From: an uncultured Lachnospiraceae bacterium
Lineage (GTDB): Bacteria; Bacillota; Clostridia; Lachnospirales; Lachnospiraceae
Direction of reading: 5' to 3'
DNA length: 50,510 nucleotides
Assembly (NCBI GenBank): GCA_910586555.1
Contig: CAJUJY010000025.1
Coordinates: 1-50,510, forward strand
The position numbers and the translations under genes were made by a program. Positions 25,172 to 34,221 of the stretch are shown piece by piece (position 1 is the stretch's first letter; the number at the start of each line of letters is the position of its first letter). Below the pieces are notes generated by a model. The model did no database searches. It was not told where the DNA came from and saw only the letters and a list, made by a program, of their open reading frames with translations.

Positions 25172-25741
25172 ATGGATAAAGTTTTAGAATGTTATCTTCA
25201 GGAAACCAGGAAATATTTAAAACGTATTCCAGAGCCTGGACGTACTGATATAATAAAAGAAATAGAAAGTGAAATATATGAACTGCAAAATGCAGGGAGA
25301 ACACCTGGTGAAATTACAAACAGGCTTGGAAATCCTAAAGATTTAGCAAAAGCATATATTACAGGGCTGCTTGAAGAAGAAAAAGGATTTAGTTTTAAGA
25401 AATTTATGGCAGTTTGTGCATTTTATAGTGCTGCCGGGCTGTCTGGAATGTTTATTATACCCATTTTAGGTATAATTGCACCTGTATTTATTGCAATGGG
25501 AGCTGTTATTCCTGTACTGGCTTTTATTAAAATGGCAGATTATATTTTTAATATTGGAATCCCATATATGGAAAATGTAAAGGTAGTGTTAAATGGGGCT
25601 GAAGAAGCAAATCCTGTAGCAGGTTTTTTAATTGCTGTGGTTATTGGCATTTTATTATACCTGACTGGAAAAGGGGCATGGAAGCTTTTAGTGTTATATT
25701 GCAAGAAAACAGCAAATATAAAAAGAAGCATATCTGCCTGA
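25172..25741 (+). CDS. DUF1700/HAAS-domain membrane protein
   Basis: A 189-residue protein with an N-terminal helical HAAS/DUF1700 signature: YLKRIPEPGRTDIIKEIESEIYEL and GNPKDLAKAYI (about 15-65). Three hydrophobic segments follow, about 73-92, 93-112 and 143-162. PadR-DUF1700 pairs respond to envelope or antibiotic stress in several Firmicutes, but the molecular role of the membrane protein is unknown. It is co-transcribed with the PadR gene. The following 205 bp (25742-25946) holds no feature I can support. Confidence 0.85.
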   Translation: MDKVLECYLQETRKYLKRIPEPGRTDIIKEIESEIYELQNAGRTPGEITNRLGNPKDLAKAYITGLLEEEKGFSFKKFMAVCAFYSAAGLSGMFIIPILGIIAPVFIAMGAVIPVLAFIKMADYIFNIGIPYMENVKVVLNGAEEANPVAGFLIAVVIGILLYLTGKGAWKLLVLYCKKTANIKRSISA

Positions 25742-25946
25742 TTATTATAAAAAGATTATGACTAAGAATAGTTCCAGGTGTCACAGTATATAGTTGCAAT
25801 AATAAACCATGACAAAATATAAGCCAGCCAAAGTAATACCAGAAGCAGCAAAGAATGAGTTTAGCAAATTATTAGTATATAAAATTAAAAGGTTATAAAA
25901 CAAGGTGATTATAAGAGAACATTTATTATAAGTAGAAAGGATTAAA

Positions 25947-26798
25947 ATGGAAGATAAGAAAGAACGCCTTATAGTTAATGAAAAAAATGTAGATTGTATA
26001 AAACTTGCAGATAGGAAATATTTAAAACAACTAACGTCTTATGATTGTAATATTGAAAGTTTAGGTGTATTAGATATCACATATTTAAAACAATTAATGT
26101 TTTATGACTGCAATATTAAAAATTTAGATGCACTGGTTAAATTACCACTGCTTAAAGGACTTACATTTGCCAGGTGCAGCTTTGGAACAGAAGATTTACA
26201 GGCACTTTGTAAAGCACCATCACTTACAAGGCTTAATCTTAATGAAACAAGTACAAAAGGTATTGCCAGCCTGCAAAGTGTTAAAAGTTTAAAAAGGCTT
26301 GCATTATGGAATAATATAAAAGATATTAAATTTGAAGATTTATCTGCATTACAGGGTTTACATACACTTGAAATTTATAATATCCATGATAAAAAACAAA
26401 TTAGCAGCGCATTTATTAAAAATCTTGTAAATTTAAGGAAACTGCAATTAAACCATAATATTCTGGATAACCTGGATTTTCTGGTAAAATTGCCAAAACT
26501 CTATAAATTTTGTTTACTTGAACCAGCAAAAAACGAAGACGGGCTTATGGCAGTAAAAGACTTTACAAACCTTAAAGAATTTATTTATCCTGTAAAAGAT
26601 TTATCTATATATAAAGACTGCCCAGGCATTAAAAAAATAGGAATAGCACCTTGTGTTAAAAGTGGTTTTGAAGCACTAGAAGGAAGCCAGGTAAATGAAT
26701 TTATTATTTGTGGCAGCGTTAGCTGGCAGCAAGTTAAAAAAGTGGCAGGATATATTGAAAAATATGTAAAATTAGAATGTTATGGCAGCCAGGGGTAA
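25947..26798 (+). CDS. Cytoplasmic leucine-rich-repeat protein
   Basis: The 283-residue product is built of about nine irregular leucine-rich repeats of 21-24 residues. Examples are LKQLTSYDCNIESLGVL, LKQLMFYDCNIKNLDAL, LLKGLTFARCSF and SLTRLNLNETSTKGIASL; the first two differ little and look recently duplicated. There is no signal peptide, lipobox, transmembrane helix or cell-wall anchor, unlike internalins or BspA proteins, so it likely binds a partner inside the cell. AGAAAGG precedes ATG 25947. The partner is unknown and neighbouring genes give no hint. Confidence 0.7.
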   Translation: MEDKKERLIVNEKNVDCIKLADRKYLKQLTSYDCNIESLGVLDITYLKQLMFYDCNIKNLDALVKLPLLKGLTFARCSFGTEDLQALCKAPSLTRLNLNETSTKGIASLQSVKSLKRLALWNNIKDIKFEDLSALQGLHTLEIYNIHDKKQISSAFIKNLVNLRKLQLNHNILDNLDFLVKLPKLYKFCLLEPAKNEDGLMAVKDFTNLKEFIYPVKDLSIYKDCPGIKKIGIAPCVKSGFEALEGSQVNEFIICGSVSWQQVKKVAGYIEKYVKLECYGSQG

Positions 26799-27858
26799 AT
26801 AATGGTAATATAAGGACTGTTCCATATTTTATTTACAACAGTATAGCTATTTTCCACGTATTATAATAAATAATAAAAAAATTTTCAAAAAAGTGCTAAA
26901 CTTTTTTTTGATTAAGACGAAATACTTTACAAGAGTTATATGTAGTATAGATAGATTATAAAATGCAGGTTTAACCTGCCAGGCTGGATATATTATTCCA
27001 GAATGGCAGTTGTTGCAAAAATACCATAGGCCGGCCCAGGTAACATTATGGCTTGCCTGGCAGGGACAGCAGTGTTTTATATGATATATGCATATTGTAA
27101 CAGGTGTATTTGCATGCAGGCATATATACAAAGTGCCGTACCACTTTGTGGAGCTTGCAGGCATATGTAACATTTATTATAAATAGCATATAATATGTAA
27201 TTCTGCCGTATTTGCCAGTACAAGGCATATAAGGTATGTAAACCTGGCCTGTATGTAGTTTTATAACAATAACACTGTGTAGACAGTAAGCAGTTAAAGG
27301 CATTTGTAGCATGTTCTTTCTGGCTATGGCTTTCATAATCTGTGTTACAAGGTTTATACACTACAAATTGCATAATTACCTATGTTGATGACAGTATTAG
27401 CAGGGAAGTTGCATTATTAAACCAGGACTGGGATTATAACTGGCAGCCATGATATATTCTGTTTTTGAGGGAAAAGGTGTAAAACAGTTTATGCGTGCAG
27501 TTATAGTATTTTAGTTTTTATAGTGTATGGGGCTTTGCCTGGTATTGATGCATTATAGTTAAACAGCTTGCGTTATAGTAGTAATACATAATTTACGGCC
27601 AGAGGGGGCTGTGGGCAGGGAATGTATAAGGCGGTGGCAGCAGAGTATATTCTTTATATTATGTTATTCTATATTGCAAGTGTATTTTTGGATTTATCTT
27701 TCACTGTTTTCCGTATAGCTCTTTTGGATGAAGCATATTATTTCTATATATATAGTATATTATAGAAGTATTTTTTATCCATACCGGAGGATGGCTGGTA
27801 TTTGGATGAATTAACAAGGACGTATAACATGTAAGGTAATTACAAGGAGGTATTCATT
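26799..27858. other. 1.06-kb stretch without a credible gene
   Basis: No open frame with a ribosome site was found on either strand; overlapping minus-strand frames at 26847-27373 are rich in Cys, Tyr and His and look like chance. Short hairpins occur at 26965-26979 (GCAGGT/ACCTGC) and 27128-27149 (ACAAAGTG/CACTTTGT), and the text is rich in CAGG/CCTG words. It ends at the first secreted-paralogue gene, so it may carry a long leader, a small RNA or decayed coding DNA. Confidence 0.5.
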
Positions 27859-29154
27859 ATGAAAATTAAGAGAGTATTACAGGGGACTGCATTAACAGCC
27901 CTTGCAGCAGCAGCATGGATGGGCGCTGGCTCTACAGATGCATCAGCAGCAGTTAATCCTGCAACTGGTGTTACTTTTGATGGTAACAGTTTAAACATAA
28001 CAGCAGAGAGTGATGATTTAGAAATTATGACCAGTGTGGCAAAAGCAAGTGGTTCAGATAATAAAATCAAAATATCTGCATGGGATGTATATGAAGGTAA
28101 CACAGCTAAAGTAGACTTATCTAAATTAAATGTTACTAAAGACAGTTATATTGCAGTTAAAACTGATGATATGGATAAACCTTTCCTGGTAAAGATTGCT
28201 GCAACAACAAAGAAGACAAAGGTTGACCTGAATAAAGAAACTGCTAAAATAAACAAAGTCACACTTACAGAAGGTGAAGCTACAGAGATCCAGGTAAGAA
28301 CAGCAATTGGTGCATATGGAGAAAAAGCAGCTGTTTCCAGCTTTGATTTTTCTAATTACCAGTACCAGGGAGCTTCATTATATGTAAGAGTACCAGCAAA
28401 AATTACAACAGCTACAAAAGAAGCAAACCAGCTTCCAAGTGCTATTAAGAATGATGAAACAAAGTATGATGTATATAGTGTAGGATCCCTTCCTGGCAAA
28501 GAAGCAAAGGTTAATATTCCAAAACAGGCTAATGGGCCTTCAGTTCCTGTAGATTATGTAAAAGGAAAAGTAAGTATTCCTGCTAAGACAGAGTACCGTG
28601 TTGTTGTTGCTACAGCTTCTGCACTTGTCCCATCTAGCAGTGCTGTTAAGGTAGACAAGAAAGATCCTAAACCTGTTAGTGAACTTTTAAATGGTGCTTC
28701 TAAAGCAGTTGTAGAAGTACGTAAAACAGCTACAACAGGCAAGAAATGTGCTTCTAAATGGACACGTGTAGAGATAGCAGCACCAAAGACATTTGCGGAA
28801 GACAGCATTACTACAGAATTTAAGGCAGATGCAGCAACTGCTGATGCTATTGCAAAAGTTACAACTGGTAGTTCTCTTGAAATAAAATATACTACTGATA
28901 AAAAAGCTACAAAAAAGACAGGATTTAGCATTGCTAATGCTTGTAGCGTTGCATTCCAGTATTATGTAGGAGATGATGTAAATTCCGCTGCTGATAAAGA
29001 TATTAAGACATTAAAGGCAACTACTGGTAAAGCAAATCTTAAGAAAGATGCTGCTGCTGGTAAGAAAATATGGATCCGTGTAGCTGGTGATAAGAAATCA
29101 GCACGCTGGGCAGGAGCTTGGAAAGAACTTGGTACACTTCCAACAATTAGCTAA
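27859..29154 (+). CDS. Secreted protein, paralogue family copy 1
   Basis: A 431-residue protein with a signal peptide: KIKR start, LQGTALTALAAAAWMGAG core, cleavage near ASA (about residue 31). The mature part is Lys/Thr/Ala-rich with predicted beta strands and no domain I recognise. It shares ordered blocks with the products of 31007-32380 and 32438-33952: WDVYEG...VDLSKLNVTKD, DDMDKPF, FSNYQYQGASLYVR, GSLPGKEAKVNIPKQANGPSVPV, CASKWTRVEI and WIRVAGDKKSARWAGAW. No LPXTG, SLH or choline-binding anchor is visible. A surface-layer-like or abundant secreted protein is a guess. It has a strong ribosome site AAGGAGG and lies 800 bp from the next gene. Confidence 0.7.
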   Translation: MKIKRVLQGTALTALAAAAWMGAGSTDASAAVNPATGVTFDGNSLNITAESDDLEIMTSVAKASGSDNKIKISAWDVYEGNTAKVDLSKLNVTKDSYIAVKTDDMDKPFLVKIAATTKKTKVDLNKETAKINKVTLTEGEATEIQVRTAIGAYGEKAAVSSFDFSNYQYQGASLYVRVPAKITTATKEANQLPSAIKNDETKYDVYSVGSLPGKEAKVNIPKQANGPSVPVDYVKGKVSIPAKTEYRVVVATASALVPSSSAVKVDKKDPKPVSELLNGASKAVVEVRKTATTGKKCASKWTRVEIAAPKTFAEDSITTEFKADAATADAIAKVTTGSSLEIKYTTDKKATKKTGFSIANACSVAFQYYVGDDVNSAADKDIKTLKATTGKANLKKDAAAGKKIWIRVAGDKKSARWAGAWKELGTLPTIS

Positions 29155-29280
29155 TCATGTTTTAGCATTATGTCTTATTAGACTATAATGGTTATATATA
29201 ATTATTTATAATTATTGTAGTTGTACATACTAAAGATTTTTAATAAGAACATTATTGTTCTATAATATATTAAAAACAGG

Positions 29281-29313
29281 AGAGAGGATTGTTAAAGCAG
29301 TCCTCTCTTCTTC
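29281..29313 (+). terminator. Terminator after secreted paralogue 1
   Basis: AGAGAGGA (29281-29288) pairs with TCCTCTCT (29301-29308), followed by a pyrimidine-rich T tract. The rest of 29155-29962 holds two decayed Rpn-gene fragments and no intact gene. Confidence 0.7.
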
Positions 29314-29398
29314 TATATATAATAATATAAAAACAGTACCAAGGTGTATATAAAACCAGGGAAGTTTTACAGAAAATCCAGTTTCCAAAAGATATTAG

Positions 29399-29575
29399 CT
29401 GGTGTATAATGAAGACAATGGAAGAAGGTGGTATTTTGGATACAATAACGAAGATACATCAGAAACGCTGGTAAAAAAAGGAAAAATGACACTTGAGGAA
29501 ATTGCAGAGTGTGTTCCTTTATTATCACCTGGCGAACTTAAAAAACTTGAAGCTAAGGTTATGCAGATGGCATAA
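29399..29575 (+). pseudogene. Remnant of an Rpn-type gene, C-terminal part
   Basis: The frame ending at TAA 29573-29575 reads ...SETLVKKGKMTLEEIAECVPLLSPGELKKLEAKVMQMA. This resembles the C-terminal tail of multicopy PD-(D/E)XK/Rpn proteins of Lachnospiraceae. Upstream the frame meets a stop at 29396 and there is no nuclease core or ribosome site, so it is a 5'-truncated remnant. The family assignment is from memory of the tail motif. Confidence 0.45.
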
Positions 29576-29602
29576 CCAGTTATTATTATCTGAAACGATG
29601 AT

Positions 29603-29758
29603 ATGAACTATGGAGTGCTTGCTAAAAAAGCAAGATATTACAAACAGGACGTGAAAGAAGAGGCGGCTATGTGTAAAATTATGGAAGATATAAGGAGGAA
29701 AGTGGCATTGAATAGAGCAAAAAACAGTGGTTCATTTAATATTAAAATTACAGCGTAA
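29603..29758 (+). pseudogene. Second Rpn-type remnant
   Basis: The frame 29603-29758 reads GVLAKKARYYKQDVKEEAAMCKIMEDIRRKVALNRAK..., matching the region just after the nuclease core of Rpn proteins (K-x-D-x-x-E...MC-x-x-MEDIR). In an intact gene this region would come before the type of tail found at 29399-29575. The two fragments are therefore in the wrong order for one gene and probably come from two insertions. Confidence 0.45.
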
Positions 29759-29962
29759 AGACGCATGAAATAAGTAAATTATGTCTAGCTCTACTTTTAT
29801 AAATATTTACTTTACAGCCCGTGGATTTACTGGTAAAATGCTTTTATGGCATTAGCTTCGCAACCCCTTTGTATATTTTATACTTAAGACAAGTTATTAC
29901 TGGCTGTTCTGGCTAAGCAATAATAATATTAAACCAGATAACATAGAAGTGAGGAAATATAA

Positions 29963-30895
29963 ATGAAAAGAAAGTATTATTATATTTGTTTGTTAGTTTT
30001 ATGTATAACTGCTTTTTCTGGCTGTGCCAGTGGCAAAGATAGTCCCAGTACATCTGCTTTGCAGGTAACGTATAATGTTAATAGTGGTTATCTTGAAGGT
30101 GCAGGGATAAGTTTCCAGATTGATGATAATAATGCATTTGTTGCAGGTCATTGTGATATGGATATAGAGGAACTTGAAATTCCGGATAAGATTAATTATG
30201 AAAATAAAGATTACCCTGTTATAAAGGTTATGGGCAGTGCCTTTGAGTCAGATACAAGCCTTGTAAGTTTTACAGCAGGTTCTAATATAACAGAAATTGA
30301 AGACAGTGCTTTTTATTCATGTGATACTTTAAAGACCATTGATTTAAATAATACTGTCCAGAAGATTGGAGCAGATGCTTTTGGCAGTTGTTCTGAATTA
30401 AAGGAAGTAAAAGGTGTTGGTGCTGTAAAGAGTATTTCAGATAATGCATTTAGTAACTGTTATGCACTGGAATATATTTTTATATCTAAAAATGTGGAAA
30501 GCATGGGTATTGAAATTTTCTCAGATTGTGAAGGGCTTAAGGAATGTAAGCTTGAAGATGGTTTAACATTTGTTGGCCAGGGCATGTTTACTAATTGTAC
30601 AAAACTTTCAGATATTAAACTTCCTGGAAGTATTACTACTATTAATGAAGAAGCTTTCTGGGGCTGTAGCGCCATTAAAGAGCTTGAATTGCCAGAAAGC
30701 CTGGTAGTAATTGGTGATAAAGCATTTTATGACACAGAATTAAAGACATTAAAACTGCCAGCTAATATAACCAGTATTAAGTTTGATATGCTTGACGGGA
30801 TGGCAGATTTAGAAAGCATTACAGTTCCTTCATCAAAGGAAGATGTATATAAGGAACAGTTTGGTGAATATGGGATTGATATAAATGTTTACTAA
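29963..30895 (+). CDS. BspA-like leucine-rich-repeat lipoprotein
   Basis: A 310-residue lipoprotein with signal peptide and lipobox FSGC (lipidated C21). From about residue 70 it consists of about nine LRR_5/BspA-type repeats of 22-23 residues with the pattern I-x-x-x-AF-x-x-C-x-x-L-x-x-I-x-L. Examples are ITEIEDSAFYSCDTLKTIDL, VQKIGADAFGSCSELKEV and ITTINEEAFWGCSAIKELEL. Such surface LRR proteins bind host or matrix ligands in gut bacteria and oral anaerobes; the ligand here is unknown. It lies between the first and second secreted paralogues, which suggests a shared cell-surface locus. GAAGTGAGG precedes ATG 29963. Confidence 0.85.
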   Translation: MKRKYYYICLLVLCITAFSGCASGKDSPSTSALQVTYNVNSGYLEGAGISFQIDDNNAFVAGHCDMDIEELEIPDKINYENKDYPVIKVMGSAFESDTSLVSFTAGSNITEIEDSAFYSCDTLKTIDLNNTVQKIGADAFGSCSELKEVKGVGAVKSISDNAFSNCYALEYIFISKNVESMGIEIFSDCEGLKECKLEDGLTFVGQGMFTNCTKLSDIKLPGSITTINEEAFWGCSAIKELELPESLVVIGDKAFYDTELKTLKLPANITSIKFDMLDGMADLESITVPSSKEDVYKEQFGEYGIDINVY

Positions 30896-30920
30896 ATGTA
30901 ATTATAATTATGTATAAATA

Positions 30921-30948
30921 TTGTAAATTCCTATTCACATTTTATAGT
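30921..30948 (+). promoter_or_regulatory. Possible promoter for secreted paralogues 2 and 3
   Basis: TTGTAA (30921-30926), 16 bp, TATAGT (30943-30948), about 58 bp before the start codon at 31007. It is a moderate match. Confidence 0.4.
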
Positions 30949-31006
30949 AAAATGCCGACAATATATTATAGAAATTTGACAGAAGTAATTAAAAGGGGGT
31001 ATTTTT

Positions 31007-32380
31007 ATGAGGATTAAAAGGGCATTACAGGGTACTGCCTTAACAGCGTTTGCTGCTTTGGCATGGTTTGGTGCCGGTTCTGTGGGTGCTAAGGCATCAG
31101 TCAGTATTAAAGATGTTACATTTGATGAAACGAATGTTAAACTGGAGATTAGTTTTTCTGACCCAGAACTTATGGTTGGAATAGCTAAGGTAGATAAAAG
31201 CAAAAAGGCCAAGGTAACTGTATGGGATATATATGAACCAGAGGCAGGCAGCCAGGCAGGAAAAGCAGAGATTGATTTATCTAAATTAAGTGTTGTAAAG
31301 GATAATTATATTGCAATTACAACTAATGATATGGATAAGCCTCTTTATATAAAGCTTGCTGCTACAGCTAAAAGAAATAAGATAACATTCCATGGGAATA
31401 CAGCAAAGATAAGTGACTTTAAGGCAGATGGCAAAGATGTTGAAGAAATTGAATACAGAAGAACTACTGATGCATGGACAAATGTATCATATAAAATAGC
31501 AGATTTAAATTTTTCTGAATACCAGTACCAGGGGGCTGTATTATATATAAGGCAGTCAGGTGTAGATGAATTAGCAAAGATTACAAATAAAGATGCTATA
31601 GATGCATATAAAGGCATACAGACTGAAGAAGTAGATATTAATACTGTAAAAAATGCGGCTGCAATTAATGTACCTGTGTATGTTATAGGAAAGCTTCCAG
31701 GCAAGGAAGTAAAGCTTAATATTGCAAAGCAGGCAAATGGCCCTTCTGTACCTGTGGATTATAAAAAGGGTACAGTAACAATTAATAAAAACCTGGAATA
31801 CCGCGTTATTAAAACAGCGGGGGTTGCCACATATGAAGCTATAAGTTCTAAATCTGTTAAAGAAATTAATGATTTGCTTAAAGCTTCAGACAGTGTATCA
31901 GCAGCATCTTCTGGTGTAATTGAGGTGCGTAAGCAGGCTGTAACCAGGGGAAAAGGCAAAAGTGCTTCAAAATGGACACGTGTTAAGATAGAAGAACCTA
32001 AGACACTTTCATTTTCACAGGATACACAGGATATAAATACTGCAACTGTTGATAAGCCTGTTACAATTTCAACAACTTCTGGTGCTATTATGGAAGCAGG
32101 ATATAAGCTTAATAGCAAGGGGACGGCAGTTACACATTTAGTCCTTACAAATAAGACATCTGATAATTATGAGTATTATTTAGGTTCTTCAGCTCCTGCT
32201 GCCGGGGATAAGGACATTAAGACAATAAAGAATAATAAGGCTGTAAATATTAAGCAGGAAGATGCAAGTGGCAAAAATGTATATATCCGTTTAGCTGGTG
32301 ACAAGAGGGCTAAAAGATGGGCAGGTGCATGGACACAGGCAGGTACAGGTATTAAAATTCCTGTTATAGCTTCTAAGTAA
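31007..32380 (+). CDS. Secreted protein, paralogue family copy 2
   Basis: A 457-residue protein with signal peptide RIKRALQGTALTAFAALAWFGAGSVGAKA. The mature chain follows the block order of copy 1: VWDIYEP...IDLSKLSVVKDNYIA, NDMDKPLYIKLAAT, FSEYQYQGAVLYIR, GKLPGKEVKLNIAKQANGPSVPVDY, SASKWTRVKI and VYIRLAGDKRAKRWAGAW. The cysteine of the CASKW block is replaced by serine. Insertions between blocks account for length differences. No anchor motif is visible. The leader AAAGGGGGTAT before ATG is shared with copy 3, which starts 57 bp downstream without an intervening terminator, so the two are likely co-transcribed. Function is unknown. Confidence 0.7.
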   Translation: MRIKRALQGTALTAFAALAWFGAGSVGAKASVSIKDVTFDETNVKLEISFSDPELMVGIAKVDKSKKAKVTVWDIYEPEAGSQAGKAEIDLSKLSVVKDNYIAITTNDMDKPLYIKLAATAKRNKITFHGNTAKISDFKADGKDVEEIEYRRTTDAWTNVSYKIADLNFSEYQYQGAVLYIRQSGVDELAKITNKDAIDAYKGIQTEEVDINTVKNAAAINVPVYVIGKLPGKEVKLNIAKQANGPSVPVDYKKGTVTINKNLEYRVIKTAGVATYEAISSKSVKEINDLLKASDSVSAASSGVIEVRKQAVTRGKGKSASKWTRVKIEEPKTLSFSQDTQDINTATVDKPVTISTTSGAIMEAGYKLNSKGTAVTHLVLTNKTSDNYEYYLGSSAPAAGDKDIKTIKNNKAVNIKQEDASGKNVYIRLAGDKRAKRWAGAWTQAGTGIKIPVIASK

Positions 32381-32437
32381 TAAATATTATGGCCTGTTAT
32401 ATGTGGACATTAGAGTTAATTAAAGGGGGTATTATTT

Positions 32438-33952
32438 ATGAGGATAAAGAAATTATTGCAGGGAGCTGCTGTAACTGCACTGGCAGTGGCAGCATGGGCT
32501 GGCGCAGGTCCTGCTGGTGCGTCAGCAAGCATTAATATAGATGCAGTAAATGTTGATGAAGATGACCAGAAGATTGTTGTTACACCAGGAGATAACAGGG
32601 AAGTTTTATTTGGAGTGGCCAAAAAGGGCACTAACAGGAAGAGCGGCAAAACAACTTTTAAAATATCTGCATGGGATGTACATGATGTCAATGGTTCAAA
32701 TGAAGTTAAAATGGACTTATCCAAATTAAATGCTGCTAAGGATAATTTTATTGCAGTTATGACAGGTGATATGGATATACCATATATTATAAGGATTCCA
32801 GCATCTGATAAAGTTAATGTTTTAACATATAATGCAGAGAAGCATGAACTGGAATTCCTGGCAGGGAGCAGCAAGAGGAATGCGGTTGCTGCCACAAAGT
32901 TCCAGTACAGGATACCAGGAGGCGGCTGGAAAAATGAGGAACTAACTAAAGGTGTAATTAAAGATGTTTTTTCTGAATACCAGTGCCAGGGGGCTTCACT
33001 TTATGTAAGGACTTGTGCTGTAGATAAAAAACTTGAAACAGATACTTATTATTCTGATGCATATGATGCATCAAACCTTAATAATAAGCTGCCAGTATAT
33101 GTTTCTGGTACACTTCCAGGTAAAATTTCAAAGCTTAATATTGCAAAGCAGGCAAACGGGCCTTCTGTTTCTGTACAGTATACAGCAGGTACTTTAACAC
33201 TTCCAAAGGCTGCGGAATACCGTGTACTTACAGCAAAGGAAACAACAGGGGGAACAGATAAAAATACAGAATATACATTTAAGGAATTTGATGTAACAGA
33301 GAATGGGGAAACAAAAAAATCAACAGTTGTAGCAACTGATGTTTCCAGGGTTACAAAGGGTGTAAGGGCAGACGTGCTGCTTGGCTCTGAGGCAGAGCCT
33401 GCCACATCAGGTTCTGTAGGGGTATTGGAAGTACGTACCAAAGCAAAAGTTAATGATTCTTCACCTAAAAAAGCAAAGTGTGCTTCTAAATGGACACGTA
33501 TTAACCTGGAGGTTACAGCACCTCTTAGTGATGCAGAACTTGGCGGAAGTGCTGTTATAGCAAGCGCTAGCAGTGTAGCAGCAGTTAGTGGTGGTGCAGG
33601 TGTTAAATATGCTGTGGTAAAAGATGATAAAGATAAAACTGTTGTATCAGTAGTATATGGTGATTCAAAGAAAGATGGCAGTAAATGGAAAGGTACAATC
33701 AGGTTTACTAATATAGGCAGTGATGATTACCAGATTGTAGTTTCACAAGAAAAGGTTACTGATATTTCAAAACTGCCAACAACCGGGGTAAAGACATTAG
33801 CAGCAGGAAATACTTCAACTAAGATAGTAAACCTTAATAATGTAGAGAGTGGCAGCTTTATCTATATACGTAAGGCTGGTAACCAGAGTAAAAAGAAATG
33901 GGCAGGAATTTACAGGCTGTTTGGTGTAGCGGATATTCCTGAAACATACTGA
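32438..33952 (+). CDS. Secreted protein, paralogue family copy 3
   Basis: At 504 residues, the longest member. Signal peptide RIKKLLQGAAVTALAVAAWAGAGPAGASA is followed by the common blocks: ISAWDVHD...MDLSKLNAAKDNFIA, GDMDIPYIIRIPAS, FSEYQCQGASLYVR, GTLPGKISKLNIAKQANGPSVSVQY, KCASKWTRINL and a weaker IYIRKAGNQSKKKWAGIY. A long insertion between the QANGPSV and CASKW blocks (about residues 265-345) gives the extra length. The mature chain has several cysteines, unlike copies 1 and 2. A strong terminator follows at 33984. The function and partner are unknown; a cell-surface or matrix role is inferred only from secretion and the neighbouring LRR lipoprotein. Confidence 0.7.
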   Translation: MRIKKLLQGAAVTALAVAAWAGAGPAGASASINIDAVNVDEDDQKIVVTPGDNREVLFGVAKKGTNRKSGKTTFKISAWDVHDVNGSNEVKMDLSKLNAAKDNFIAVMTGDMDIPYIIRIPASDKVNVLTYNAEKHELEFLAGSSKRNAVAATKFQYRIPGGGWKNEELTKGVIKDVFSEYQCQGASLYVRTCAVDKKLETDTYYSDAYDASNLNNKLPVYVSGTLPGKISKLNIAKQANGPSVSVQYTAGTLTLPKAAEYRVLTAKETTGGTDKNTEYTFKEFDVTENGETKKSTVVATDVSRVTKGVRADVLLGSEAEPATSGSVGVLEVRTKAKVNDSSPKKAKCASKWTRINLEVTAPLSDAELGGSAVIASASSVAAVSGGAGVKYAVVKDDKDKTVVSVVYGDSKKDGSKWKGTIRFTNIGSDDYQIVVSQEKVTDISKLPTTGVKTLAAGNTSTKIVNLNNVESGSFIYIRKAGNQSKKKWAGIYRLFGVADIPETY

Positions 33953-33983
33953 TTGTTATATTAACAAAGTAAATAATTAACCA

Positions 33984-34014
33984 GGGGCAGAATTTAAATT
34001 TTGCCCCTTTTTTA
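33984..34014 (+). terminator. Intrinsic terminator after secreted paralogue 3
   Basis: GGGGCAGAATTT pairs with AAATTTTGCCCC and is followed by a T-run (34008-34013). Confidence 0.85.
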
Positions 34015-34070
34015 TGTACAGACCCGTGCAGACGGAATATGATACTGAAGTGGCACACAGGGCGCGTGGA

Positions 34071-34105
34071 GGGCAGGGTAAAAACATTTTCCCTGCCCGG
34101 TTTTT
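34071..34105 (+). terminator. Second terminator-like hairpin
   Basis: GGGCAGGG (34071-34078) pairs with CCCTGCCC (34091-34098), followed by GGTTTTTA. It lies between the paralogue terminator and the chemoreceptor promoter and may insulate the latter. Confidence 0.65.
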
Positions 34106-34127
34106 ATAGTATAGGTAAGCTGTAATC

Positions 34128-34156
34128 TTGACTTAAAGGTAATTCAAGCATATAAT
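34128..34156 (+). promoter_or_regulatory. Promoter of the first chemoreceptor gene
   Basis: TTGACT (34128-34133), 17 bp, TATAAT (34151-34156), a good sigma-A match. No flagellar sigma-28 motif is seen, which is notable for a chemotaxis gene. Confidence 0.65.
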
Positions 34157-34221
34157 AAAAATAGTTACTTATAAAGGGCAAATATATAAATGGGGATTTA
34201 TATAAGGAGAAGGAGAAAGAT

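Noticed and set aside
27046..27373. Overlapping minus-strand reading frames of about 96-108 codons
   Set aside because: They overlap each other in different frames, are rich in Cys/Tyr/His/Thr, have no ribosome site and resemble no protein; chance frames in AT-rich DNA.
34100..34221. Flagellar sigma-28 promoter expected before the chemoreceptor
   Set aside because: No TAAA-N15-GCCGATAA-like match was found; a sigma-A promoter fits well.
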